Positions 8,429 through 15,023 of a DNA stretch of 53,259 nt are shown here, in pieces (within the stretch, counting starts at the first letter, position 1; every line of letters starts with the position of its first letter). The notes under the pieces are model-generated. The model saw only the letters and a list, made by a program, of their open reading frames with translations, was not told where the DNA came from and ran no database searches. Made by a program: the position numbers and the translations under genes. This DNA comes from Candidatus Sulfotelmatobacter sp. (GTDB lineage: Bacteria; Acidobacteriota; Terriglobia; Terriglobales; Acidobacteriaceae). The stretch covers positions 1 through 53,259 of the forward strand of contig JADGNQ010000025.1 in the NCBI GenBank assembly GCA_017883385.1, written 5' to 3'.

Positions 8429-9374
8429 GAACCGAGAACTGAGAACCGAGAACCGAGAACTGAAACCCGTCCTCCAACGCGTCCTCTACACGCTGCCGGT
8501 GATCTGGCTCGTCGTGAGCCTCGTTTTCCTGCTTATCCACCTGGTTCCCGGAGACCCCATTCAGCAGATGCTCGGCGAAGGCGCGCCCGCGGCCGACATC
8601 GCTGCCACCCGGCACGCCTACGGCCTCGACGCCCCGCTCGGCCAGCAATACCTCCGTTACTGGAAAGGCGTCCTGCACGGCGACCTGGGCCCATCATTCC
8701 GCTACAACCAAAGTGTCACGCGCCTCGTCCTGCAGCGCTATCCCTATACTCTGCGGCTCACGCTGGCGTCGCTGCTCGTGGCCATCGTCCTTTCGATCCC
8801 CGCCGGGGTACGCTCGGCACAGCGCCGCAACCGCTGGGACGACCGCCTCCTCTCTGTCGTCAGCCTGTTCGGCCTGTCATTCCCCAACTTCGCGCTCGGC
8901 CCCATACTCATCCTGCTCTTCGCCATCAAACTCGGCTGGCTCCCAGTTTCTGGCGCCGGATCGTTCGCGAATCTCGTGCTGCCCGCGCTCACCATGGGTA
9001 GCGCGCTGGCCGCCATCCTCACCCGCATGGTGCGCACCTCAATGCTCGAAGAGTTGAGCCAGGACTACATCCGCACCGCTCGCGCCAAAGGACTGCCCGA
9101 GCGCACGGTCGTCTACCGTCACGCCCTGCGCAACGCCATGATCCCCGTAATCACCGTGCTGGGCCTGCAGTTCGGCGCGCTGCTGGCCGGCGCCATCGTC
9201 ACGGAGACAATCTTCGCCTGGCCCGGCATCGGCCGCCTGACGATTCAAGCCATCTCCAGCCGTGATTACTACTTAGTGCAGGGTTGCATCCTGGCGATCG
9301 GCCTAACCTACGTGGCGGTGAATTTTCTTACGGACGTGCTGTATTCGGTGGCGAACCCGAGGATCAGGCAATGA
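8412..9374 (+). CDS. ABC transporter permease, OppB/DppB family
   Basis: About 320 residues, inner-membrane subunit of a peptide/nickel-type ABC importer. It has the N-terminal signature helix (LPVIWLVVSLVFLLIHLVPGD), HAYGLDAPLGQQYLRYW, GDLGPSF, six membrane segments and the EAA cytoplasmic loop (DYIRTARAKGLPERTVVYRH). It ends with ITETIFAWPGIGRL-type motifs (here VTETIFAWPGIGRL). The start is uncertain: no ATG is near. TTG at 8412 is listed, which makes the first dozen residues heptamer-encoded; a TTG at 8325 is also in frame. The partner permease (OppC type) is at 11377 but is separated by a 2 kb islet. No substrate-binding protein or ATPases are in the window, so the substrate is unknown. 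Confidence 0.85.
   Translation: MNAVTENRELRTENRELKPVLQRVLYTLPVIWLVVSLVFLLIHLVPGDPIQQMLGEGAPAADIAATRHAYGLDAPLGQQYLRYWKGVLHGDLGPSFRYNQSVTRLVLQRYPYTLRLTLASLLVAIVLSIPAGVRSAQRRNRWDDRLLSVVSLFGLSFPNFALGPILILLFAIKLGWLPVSGAGSFANLVLPALTMGSALAAILTRMVRTSMLEELSQDYIRTARAKGLPERTVVYRHALRNAMIPVITVLGLQFGALLAGAIVTETIFAWPGIGRLTIQAISSRDYYLVQGCILAIGLTYVAVNFLTDVLYSVANPRIRQ
8425..8463. repeat. Heptamer array GAGAACC/GAGAACT (about 5 units)
   Basis: Five units of GAGAACC or GAGAACT lie exactly at the junction of the 131-aa gene and the oppB-type permease gene. They supply the TGA stop of the first gene. In the permease frame they would be read as the residues TENRELRTENREL, followed directly by the first membrane helix. 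Confidence 0.9.
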
Positions 9375-9392
9375 CGCGATGAGGAAGAGGAC

Positions 9393-9953
9393 ATGATCCG
9401 TGGTCGTCTAAAGGTGATACTACCCACAGTCAACACAGCAGTCGCGGCAGTCTTACTTACCGTGGGGTACACCCGACCCTTGCGGGAGTGGGCGCCGGTG
9501 CCGTGGGAAATGGCTCTCTGCTTCACGATCAACGCTCCAGCAAACCTCTTGCGATACTTCCTGTCAATCTTTTGGGAGAGGTACGTCTTTGCCCATTGCT
9601 CGGAAGCGAACGCCAAGGCCTGCTGGCTGATTGTCAATGTCCCCGAGATTGGCTTCTTTTTGATCGTCACGTTTGTAACGTGGTATGTGGTCGCGCTTGA
9701 AATTGGATCGAGAGGACAAGGAAAACGCGCTATTACGCCGTCCACCCCAGCACCGAGGATAGTAGTGGATATCGCTTTCCTCACAGCAGCGAGTTTTCTT
9801 GCTTTCCTTATCGCGATGAATTGGAGAAGCCGTGATGGCGCTTTTGCCCCATTACCCGCTACCTTTGGTGTGTTTTGCTATTCCGCATGGGCTGTTGCCA
9901 TGGCAATTCCCTATGGGTATGACCTCCTCAAGGTTGTCGTTCGCAAGAGGTGA
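9393..9953 (+). CDS. Hypothetical four-helix membrane protein
   Basis: A 186-residue protein with four likely membrane segments: near residues 8-25, 78-101 (ACWLIVNVPEIGFFLIV...WYVVALEIG), 123-143 (VVDIAFLTAASFLAFLI) and 158-178. I recognise no family. Its start is 18 bp after the oppB-type stop, and base composition is slightly lower in G+C than its neighbours. It is the first gene of the islet that separates oppB from oppC. A role as an immunity or accessory protein of the islet is possible, but nothing in the sequence shows it. Confidence 0.65.
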   Translation: MIRGRLKVILPTVNTAVAAVLLTVGYTRPLREWAPVPWEMALCFTINAPANLLRYFLSIFWERYVFAHCSEANAKACWLIVNVPEIGFFLIVTFVTWYVVALEIGSRGQGKRAITPSTPAPRIVVDIAFLTAASFLAFLIAMNWRSRDGAFAPLPATFGVFCYSAWAVAMAIPYGYDLLKVVVRKR

Positions 9954-9960
9954 GCCGGGT

Positions 9961-10000
9961 GCCGGGTGCCCCATCCTTCGCGTTCTTTGCAAGGGTGGGA
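9961..10000. repeat. Direct repeat, left copy, flanking the DUF1778-GNAT module
   Basis: About 40 bp beginning GCCGGGTGCCCCATCCTTCG and ending in AAGGGTGGGA. The same sequence with a few changes occurs at 10964-11003, in the same orientation. The unit contains its own inverted repeat (CCCCATCCTT...AAGGGTGGG). Together the two copies bracket the toxin-antitoxin genes. Confidence 0.85.
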
Positions 10001-10041
10001 CAGCGGGGCGCCGGCACAAGAGTTGTCACACCAATGCAACC

Positions 10042-10102
10042 TTGACAGATTCCCAATGTGGTAGTACATTGTACGTACGAGTAACATCCAACGTACGTAC
10101 GG
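10042..10102 (+). promoter_or_regulatory. Promoter with twin CGTACGTACG operator boxes
   Basis: TTGACA (10042-10047), a 17-bp spacer and TACATT (10065-10070) form a good sigma-70-type promoter. Immediately after the -10 come two nearly identical palindromic boxes built on GTACGTAC (10071-10078 and 10093-10100), with centres 22 bp apart, about two helical turns. The start codon of the DUF1778 gene follows at 10115. This layout fits autorepression by a ribbon-helix-helix antitoxin or toxin-antitoxin complex, as known for TacA-TacT systems. Binding itself is inferred. Confidence 0.75.
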
Positions 10103-10114
10103 AAACAAGCCCTC

Positions 10115-10405
10115 ATGCCTGCGACCGCAGCCCGCAAGAAGCGCACGGAAAGGTTCAACGTCCGGCTCAGCGAGAAAGAAGCCCGGCTCATTCGTCTCGG
10201 CGCCGAGCAGCGGGGCGTGAACATCACGAACTTCATCCTGGAAAGCGCCTGTGTGCGAGCGGAACAGGAAATCGCCGAAGCGCGGCACTTCGAACTTAGC
10301 TCCAAAGACTGGCAAAAGTTCAGCGAAGCGCTCGATCGACCCGCCAAGGTAAAGCCCCGGCTGAAGAGACTCTTCGCCGAATCCACTGGGCTCGAACCAC
10401 GCTGA
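10115..10405 (+). CDS. DUF1778 antitoxin (TacA-like, ribbon-helix-helix)
   Basis: A 96-residue protein of the DUF1778 family. The N-terminal part (RFNVRLSEKEARLIRLGAEQ, residues about 11-30) is the ribbon-helix-helix DNA-binding segment. The middle (GVNITNFILESACVRAEQEIAE) is the dimerising helix, and the C-terminal tail (about 60-96, rich in K, R, L and P) would wrap around and inhibit the toxin. Its stop overlaps the start of the GNAT gene (TGATG), which implies translational coupling. In TacAT-like systems the antitoxin blocks the acetyltransferase and, with it, represses the shared promoter. The twin boxes just upstream fit this. Confidence 0.9.
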   Translation: MPATAARKKRTERFNVRLSEKEARLIRLGAEQRGVNITNFILESACVRAEQEIAEARHFELSSKDWQKFSEALDRPAKVKPRLKRLFAESTGLEPR

Positions 10406-10923
10406 TGCCGCATCCGAAGCCGCCACTGTCGAAGGTGGAGGCCATCGCAGAGTCCCACGACGTGAGTCGTTTCGATTGTGGCGCTCACGAATCGCTCAAC
10501 GACTGGTTGAAGCGTTTCGCCCTCGCCAACCAGAAGAGCGAGTCATCCCGAACCTACGTTGTCCACCGCAACCGGTCAGTGGTCGGCTACTATTCCATTG
10601 CTGCTGGGAGTGTCTCAGTCGAGGAGTCGCCGGGTCGGATCGCCAAGGGACTTGCGCGCCATCCCATCCCAGTGATTCTGCTCGCAAGGCTTGCCCTTGA
10701 TAAGGACGAGAAAGGAACAGGTCTCGGCAAAGCGCTCCTAAAGGATGCACTCGCACGAATCGCACAGGCTGCAGACATCGTCGGCGCACGTGCGGTGCTA
10801 GTTCACGCGATTGACGAGCAAGCGAGAAAGTTCTATGAACACTTCGATTTCGAGCCTTCGCCCATTCACGAATTGCAGTTGATGCTGCTGATGAAGGACC
10901 TTCGCAAAGCGCTCCAAGAATAG
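10405..10923 (+). CDS. GNAT acetyltransferase toxin (TacT/AtaT-like)
   Basis: A 172-residue GCN5-type N-acetyltransferase. Toxins of this group acetylate the amino group of charged tRNAs and stop translation. Visible features are SRFDCGAHESLNDWLKRFA at about 19-37 (typical of the toxin subgroup) and the beta4/alpha3 acetyl-CoA-binding stretch LARLALDKDEKGTGLGKALL. A conserved C-terminal AIDEQARKFYEHFDFEPSP contains the usual FY(E)xxGF-like position. The ATG overlaps the antitoxin stop. The gene pair sits between two 40-bp direct repeats inside the opp locus. The tRNA target cannot be read from the sequence. Confidence 0.9.
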   Translation: MPHPKPPLSKVEAIAESHDVSRFDCGAHESLNDWLKRFALANQKSESSRTYVVHRNRSVVGYYSIAAGSVSVEESPGRIAKGLARHPIPVILLARLALDKDEKGTGLGKALLKDALARIAQAADIVGARAVLVHAIDEQARKFYEHFDFEPSPIHELQLMLLMKDLRKALQE

Positions 10924-10963
10924 TCAAGGTTCATCCCTCAATGGCGATCGCCGTGGGCCGATC

Positions 10964-11003
10964 GCCGGGTGCCCCATCCTTCGCGTCCTCTGCGAAGGGT
11001 GGG
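10964..11003. repeat. Direct repeat, right copy, flanking the DUF1778-GNAT module
   Basis: Second copy of the unit at 9961-10000, same orientation, beginning GCCGGGTGCCCCATCCTTCG. This copy has a perfect internal hairpin (CCCATCCTTCGC...GCGAAGGGTGGG). It lies 40 bp after the toxin stop codon. It may serve as a terminator-like hairpin or be a target or footprint of recombination. Confidence 0.85.
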
Positions 11004-11034
11004 GGCGATGCTGCCGGCAGCGCGAGACTTTTCC

Positions 11035-11068
11035 TTGACTCCATATACAAACGCCGTAGTGTATTTAT
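11035..11068 (+). promoter_or_regulatory. Possible promoter/operator of the VapB-like gene
   Basis: TTGACT at 11035-11040 is a plausible -35 box. It is followed by an A+T-rich stretch with a small inverted repeat (ATACA at 11045-11049, TGTAT at 11060-11064) and TATTTATAG just before the antitoxin start at 11085. No -10 box stands at ideal spacing, so the assignment is tentative. The A+T-rich patch contrasts with its surroundings. Confidence 0.35.
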
Positions 11069-11084
11069 AGAGGCGGGCGACACT

Positions 11085-11375
11085 ATGGCTGTGACCAAGA
11101 CTACAATCCGGCTGGATGCCGACCTAGTCGACGAAGCCATGAAAGTTCTGGGCACGAAATCCCGAACCGATGCAGTGGACATCGCCCTTCGCGAAATCGT
11201 CGCACTGAGGCGCTTCAAGACCTTGATGAAGAAAAACGCTGGCAAATTAACGTTCGCCGGATTTGAGGAAGAATCCTACGAACGCGCCGAGCGCGAGGCG
11301 AAAACTCTGCTCGACCGGGGTTTTCATTTGGGCGGCGTGATTCGCGCCGGCCGAGACGAGTGGCACGAGCGATAA
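11085..11375 (+). CDS. Orphan VapB-like antitoxin
   Basis: A 96-residue protein. MAVTKTTIRLDADLVDEAMK and SRTDAVDIALREIVAL match the ribbon-helix-helix core of the VapB/DUF2191 family. The remainder (about 45-96) is a charged helical tail, longer than in many VapB proteins. The longer in-frame start at 10941 is rejected because it runs through the direct repeat and ignores the conserved N-terminus. No PIN-domain VapC follows; oppC starts two bases after the stop. It may be a solitary antitoxin, a regulator of oppC, or the remnant of a pair that lost its toxin. Confidence 0.8.
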   Translation: MAVTKTTIRLDADLVDEAMKVLGTKSRTDAVDIALREIVALRRFKTLMKKNAGKLTFAGFEEESYERAEREAKTLLDRGFHLGGVIRAGRDEWHER

Positions 11376-11376
11376 C

Positions 11377-12252
11377 GTGCAATTGTCCACCGCCGCCATC
11401 TCGTTCCGCCGCCAAATAGCCGGGAATGCCCGGCACAATCCGCTTGCAGCCATCGGACTGGTCTTGGTCGTCGTCTTTGTGACTCTCGCTCTGTTTGCTC
11501 CCTGGATCGCCCAGCAGGACCCCGCGGCCATCAATCTACCCACGCGTCTTGACACTCCTTCGCACGCGCACTGGTTTGGCACCGACGAGCTCGGCCGCGA
11601 TATTCTCTCGCGCATCATCTACGGCGCGCGTATCTCCATGCTTGTCGGCAGCTGCGTCGTGCTTACCTCGCTCAGCCTCGGACTGATCATCGGCTCCATC
11701 GCCGGATATTATGGCGGCGCCATCGACCGCTTCGTCAACGTCGTTCTTATGAATGCGTTTCTTTCGTTCCCCGGAATCCTGCTGGCGATCGCTTTCGTTG
11801 CCTTCCGCGGTCCGGGCATTTTCAACCTCGTTCTCGCTCTGTCGCTCGGAGGATGGGTCGGCTACGCCCGCCTGGTCCGCGGACAAGTCCTCGCCGCCCG
11901 CGAACGTGAATTCGTTGAAGCTGCGCGCGCCTTGGGCGCAAGCGATCTGCGCATCATCGTCCGCCACATTCTGCCCAACATTATTCAGCCGGTGGTCGTG
12001 CAAGCCGCGATCGGCATGGCCGGAGCCATCCTCGCAGAAGCGACCATGAGTTTTCTTGGACTCGGCGTCCCTCCTCCCACGGCGAGTTGGGGATCGATGC
12101 TCAACGACGGACGCGCCCACCTGTTCGACGCGCCGCACTTGGTGCTCTTTCCCGCGCTGGCCGTAATGCTGGCTGTGCTGTCATTCAACTTTATTGGCGA
12201 CGCGCTCCGCGATTATCTCGACCCGCGCTCTCGCATCGAAGCCGGGCTTTAG
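11377..12252 (+). CDS. ABC transporter permease, OppC/DppC family
   Basis: A 291-residue inner-membrane permease, partner type to OppB. It has the cytoplasmic N-terminal segment and first helix (AAIGLVLVVVFVTLALFAPW), the family signature HWFGTDELGRDILSRIIYGA, and the EAA loop (EFVEAARALGASDLRIIVRH). The final LNFIGDALRDYLDPR-like end is present (FNFIGDALRDYLDPRSRIEAG). Translation starts at GTG 11377, one base after the VapB-like stop, so coupling is likely. Together with the gene at 8412-9374 it would make a peptide-importer membrane core. The binding protein and ATPases are not nearby. Confidence 0.9.
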   Translation: MQLSTAAISFRRQIAGNARHNPLAAIGLVLVVVFVTLALFAPWIAQQDPAAINLPTRLDTPSHAHWFGTDELGRDILSRIIYGARISMLVGSCVVLTSLSLGLIIGSIAGYYGGAIDRFVNVVLMNAFLSFPGILLAIAFVAFRGPGIFNLVLALSLGGWVGYARLVRGQVLAAREREFVEAARALGASDLRIIVRHILPNIIQPVVVQAAIGMAGAILAEATMSFLGLGVPPPTASWGSMLNDGRAHLFDAPHLVLFPALAVMLAVLSFNFIGDALRDYLDPRSRIEAGL

Positions 12253-12428
12253 CTCGCTCCGGTTGAAGGTTTCGCCTGAAACGCGGCTCTGGACGCGGCA
12301 TCTGGTCGTAAGTTGTTCATGCGGCTCCACATAGAAAGTCGCAACATTTCTTGACACTGTGGGTTTCTTCTTCGTGAGCGGCCCAAGCCGCCAGCACTCA
12401 AGAAAACGCACACCAGGAGAGAGAACCC

Positions 12429-13037
12429 ATGAAGCATGTAATCCGACTGACCTTGATGAGCGCGGCGTTGGTGGCTTTTGCGCTGCCAGTCATCGCGCAA
12501 GACCCAAGCGGCACGCCCGTCACCGGCGAGTCCATTAAAGATCGCAAGGAGAATCAGCAAGACCGCATCGCCAACGGCGTAAAGAGCGGCGAGTTGACTG
12601 CCGGCGAGACGTCCAACCTGGAAAAGAAAGAGTCGAGCTTGAACCAGGAAGAGCGCGACATGCGCAAGCTGGATAACGGCAAGCTGACCACTGCCGACAA
12701 AACGACGCTGAACCAGCAGCAGAACCAGGTCTCGAAGCAGATCTATCAGGACAAGCACAACTCCGCGGTACAGACCACAAATCCGAAAAGCGAAGTAGGC
12801 AAGCGCGCGGAGAACCAGCAGGACAGGATCGCGCAGGGTATCAAGAGTGGTCAGTTGACCGCTGGCGAAGCCGCCCATCTCGAGAACAATGAAAAAAAGA
12901 TCAACCAGGAAGTGCGCACTGACCGCCAGGCCAACGGTGGCAAGCTGACACCGCAGGAGAAAGCGCAGGTCAACCGCCAGCAGAACCGCGAGTCGCGCAA
13001 GATTTATCGCGACAAGCACAACGCCCGTCATCAGTAG
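12429..13037 (+). CDS. Secreted duplicated-domain protein of unknown function
   Basis: A 202-residue protein with a clear signal peptide (MKHVIRLTLMSAALVAFALPVIAQ, cleavage after about residue 24). The mature part is a tandem duplication of about 75 residues. Each copy starts NQQDRIA.G.KSG.LTAGE and runs through a Lys/Glu/Asn/Gln-rich helical region to QIYQDKHN or KIYRDKHN. It is extremely hydrophilic, lacks Cys and probably forms helical hairpins in the periplasm. Similar Q/N/K-rich helix-turn proteins occur in acidobacteria and proteobacteria, but I know of no function. A GGAGAGAG ribosome binding site precedes the ATG and an intrinsic terminator follows at 13069. TTGACA at 12351 may be part of its promoter. 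Confidence 0.8.
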   Translation: MKHVIRLTLMSAALVAFALPVIAQDPSGTPVTGESIKDRKENQQDRIANGVKSGELTAGETSNLEKKESSLNQEERDMRKLDNGKLTTADKTTLNQQQNQVSKQIYQDKHNSAVQTTNPKSEVGKRAENQQDRIAQGIKSGQLTAGEAAHLENNEKKINQEVRTDRQANGGKLTPQEKAQVNRQQNRESRKIYRDKHNARHQ

Positions 13038-13068
13038 ATTCTCCACAGAGAGAGTCGACTAGTCGCGA

Positions 13069-13098
13069 GCCCCCGGCCCAGTCCGGGGGCTTTTCTTT
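13069..13098 (+). terminator. Rho-independent terminator
   Basis: A perfect 8-bp GC stem (GCCCCCGG at 13069-13076, CCGGGGGC at 13083-13090) with a 6-base loop is followed by TTTTCTTT. It ends the transcript of the secreted duplicated protein. Confidence 0.92.
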
Positions 13099-13164
13099 CG
13101 TCAGGAATACCGTTGGAAATCGCTGGTGTGCCCCAAATGCCTGAAAATGCGGGAAATCCCCTTC

Positions 13165-13200
13165 TTGACAAGCATCGCAAATTGCAATATAAATATTGCG
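13165..13200 (+). promoter_or_regulatory. Promoter with palindromic operator over the -10 box
   Basis: TTGACA (13165-13170) and TATAAA (13188-13193) are separated by exactly 17 bp, a near-consensus sigma-70 promoter. The -10 box lies inside a perfect 16-bp palindrome, GCAATAT-AA-ATATTGC (13184-13199). Additional CGCAA/TTGCG half-sites stand at its edges. The next gene is an XRE regulator starting at 13230, so autorepression by that regulator is the simplest reading. The A+T-rich site stands out from the GC-rich surroundings. Confidence 0.82.
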
Positions 13201-13229
13201 AGTTGGAATATGGCTAAGGGGCGTGACTG

Positions 13230-13763
13230 GTGAAGCTGGGCGAGAAAATTCGGTATCTGCGCGAAGTCGAAGGCTCGTTGCGCGGTCTGGGGCGTCCCAT
13301 GACGCAGCTCGAGTTGGTGCGCACCCTTCGCGAAGAGTTGGGCAAAGGCAGCAGCATCAGCCAGTCCTACCTTTCGCAGATCGAGAATGGCGCGCGCCCG
13401 CACATGACGCAGTCCTCGCGCGCGCTGCTGGCGAAGTTCTTCAAAGTGCACCCTGGTTTTCTCGTGGACGATCCCGAGGGTTACCATGCCGAGCTGACGT
13501 CCGACCTGCGTACGACCGAAGGCCAGATCGATGTCTGGCTGCTGCAAGGGTCCGAGAAGTTCGCGAATGACCCCGAAGTCAGCGACGTGCTGATCAAGGC
13601 CGCTCGTGAGAAAGACACGCGCCGTTGTTTCCTTTTGTTGGGTGCAATTCTCGACACGCCGGGACTGGCCGACCGCCTGCTGGAGGCGCTACGGCCCGAA
13701 CTCGCGGCTGGCAACGGCAACCATCGCCGGGATACGAATGCGGAAGGGAGGCGAATCCGATGA
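13230..13763 (+). CDS. XRE-family transcriptional regulator
   Basis: A 177-residue regulator. Residues 1-75 contain the helix-turn-helix of the Cro/C1 (XRE) type: LGEKIRYLREVEG, PMTQLELVRTL, then SISQSYLSQIENGARPHMTQ with the recognition helix and SRALLAKFFKVHPGFLVD. The C-terminal 100 residues are helical and carry no recognised sensor domain. Translation starts at GTG 13230. Its stop overlaps the next gene (ATGA), so it heads a cluster with NfeD-like, PH-like and flotillin genes. It probably binds the palindrome at 13184-13199 and may control the whole membrane-stress locus. The inducing signal is unknown. Confidence 0.85.
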   Translation: MKLGEKIRYLREVEGSLRGLGRPMTQLELVRTLREELGKGSSISQSYLSQIENGARPHMTQSSRALLAKFFKVHPGFLVDDPEGYHAELTSDLRTTEGQIDVWLLQGSEKFANDPEVSDVLIKAAREKDTRRCFLLLGAILDTPGLADRLLEALRPELAAGNGNHRRDTNAEGRRIR

Positions 13764-14443
13764 CGTCGACAGGGTTCGGCTGGTCTGACTTTTATCTGAT
13801 CTGTTTCGCGGTCGGCTTCTGCTTCAGTTTCTTTTCGTTCGTGTTCGGAGGTTCGCGCTTCGGCCGCCTGCATTTGCCGCACTTTCACGCGCACGGCGTC
13901 CCGCATCTGCCGGCAGTGCATGGCCCCATGGGGCATGCTCCGGCAGCGGGTGGTCACGCGCCTGCCACTGCGCAAGGATCCGCGGCGTCGAGCGATTCGA
14001 GTGCGAATCACCCCATGCACAGCGGTGTTTCGCCGTTTAACTTTGTCACGCTGACGGCCTTTCTGGCGTGGTTTGGCGGCACGGGATATCTGCTTACGCG
14101 TTTCTCGTCGGTCTGGGTCGGCGTGGGATTGCTGTTCTCGGTCGCCAGCGGACTCGTGGGGGGCGGAGTCATTTTCCTGTTCCTCACCAAGGTCCTCATG
14201 TCGGAGGGGGAGAACATGGATCCCGCCGACTACGAGATGGTCGGTGTGCTCGGCCGGCTCTGCGTTTCCATCCGCGACGGGGGCACCGGCGAAATCATGT
14301 ACTCGCAGGCAGGCACTCGCCGCGTCTGTGGGGCACGCAGCGAGGACGGCAGCGCCATCCCCAAGGGAACCGAGGTCATGGTCACGCGCTACGACAAGGG
14401 AATTGCCTACGTGCGGCTGTGGGAAGAAATGGCGAACGAGTAA
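13760..14443 (+). CDS. NfeD-like membrane protein (flotillin partner)
   Basis: A 227-residue protein. There is one membrane segment at about 8-31, a His/Pro/Ala-rich linker (about 33-88), two further membrane segments (about 92-112 and 116-140), then a C-terminal beta-rich domain (GVLGRLCVSIRDGGTGEIMY... KGTEVMVTRYDKGIAYVRLW) that looks like the OB fold of NfeD proteins. NfeD proteins with an OB fold commonly pair with SPFH/flotillin proteins, and a flotillin follows two genes on. The ATG at 13760 overlaps the XRE stop; the longer frame from 13625 runs inside the XRE gene and is rejected. The NfeD assignment rests on fold-like motifs and context. Confidence 0.72.
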   Translation: MTSTGFGWSDFYLICFAVGFCFSFFSFVFGGSRFGRLHLPHFHAHGVPHLPAVHGPMGHAPAAGGHAPATAQGSAASSDSSANHPMHSGVSPFNFVTLTAFLAWFGGTGYLLTRFSSVWVGVGLLFSVASGLVGGGVIFLFLTKVLMSEGENMDPADYEMVGVLGRLCVSIRDGGTGEIMYSQAGTRRVCGARSEDGSAIPKGTEVMVTRYDKGIAYVRLWEEMANE

Positions 14444-14472
14444 CAAGGGAGCCAAGCAACAGGAGCTGAGTC

Positions 14473-14946
14473 ATGGAAACGAACGTATTGCGGAGCGAGG
14501 TACTGGCCGAAGAGACGCATTCCGGGCGCCTGTTGAGCCTGATCATTCTGCCCGCGCTGATCGGCCCGGCAATATCCGTGATTTATTTTCCGACAGCTCC
14601 AGCACGTTATGCGCTGGGCGCGGTTGCTGTGATTGGACTTGGAGCGCTGGCCATGGCCTGGAGCGGCTTCCAGTACCGCTTCCTGCAGCATGGAGTGGAG
14701 ATTCGTACGCTCGGCTTCCACCTGCGCTCGATTCCGAAGCAAGCGATCGTGAGTTACTCGATCGAGCCCTGGGCCTTCGCGCGAGGCTATGGGATTCGCG
14801 GCATCGGCAGCACACGCGCTTATGTTTGGGGAAACAGGGTAGTCCACATCAAGACCACGAGTGGAGAAGTCTTTCTCGGACACAACGATCCGGAGCAAAT
14901 CATCCGCGATCTGGATCGCGTAACGGGTTTTGTAACTCGCGGCTAG
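14473..14946 (+). CDS. Membrane protein with PH-like domain
   Basis: A 157-residue protein with two close membrane segments (about 20-40 and 45-66). A soluble C-terminal part follows (FQYRFLQHGVEIRTLGFHLR, IPKQAIVSYSIEP, VVHIKTTSGEVFLGHNDPEQIIRDL). This layout resembles bacterial PH-like (bPH/YdbT-type) membrane proteins. The AGGAGCTGAGTC ribosome binding site precedes ATG 14473. It lies between the NfeD-like and flotillin genes, which suggests that it belongs to the same membrane complex. No enzymatic motif is seen. Confidence 0.7.
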   Translation: METNVLRSEVLAEETHSGRLLSLIILPALIGPAISVIYFPTAPARYALGAVAVIGLGALAMAWSGFQYRFLQHGVEIRTLGFHLRSIPKQAIVSYSIEPWAFARGYGIRGIGSTRAYVWGNRVVHIKTTSGEVFLGHNDPEQIIRDLDRVTGFVTRG

Positions 14947-15023
14947 CTGTTGAGCCCTCGCCGCGGAAGAAGCACTTCGGGCAGATTGACGGTTCATAAA
15001 CTGCATTCGTAACAGGAGGCGTT

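Noticed and set aside
12351..12428. Full promoter of the secreted duplicated protein
   Set aside because: TTGACA is perfect but no -10 box stands at 16-18 bp, so only the -35 is mentioned in the gene entry.
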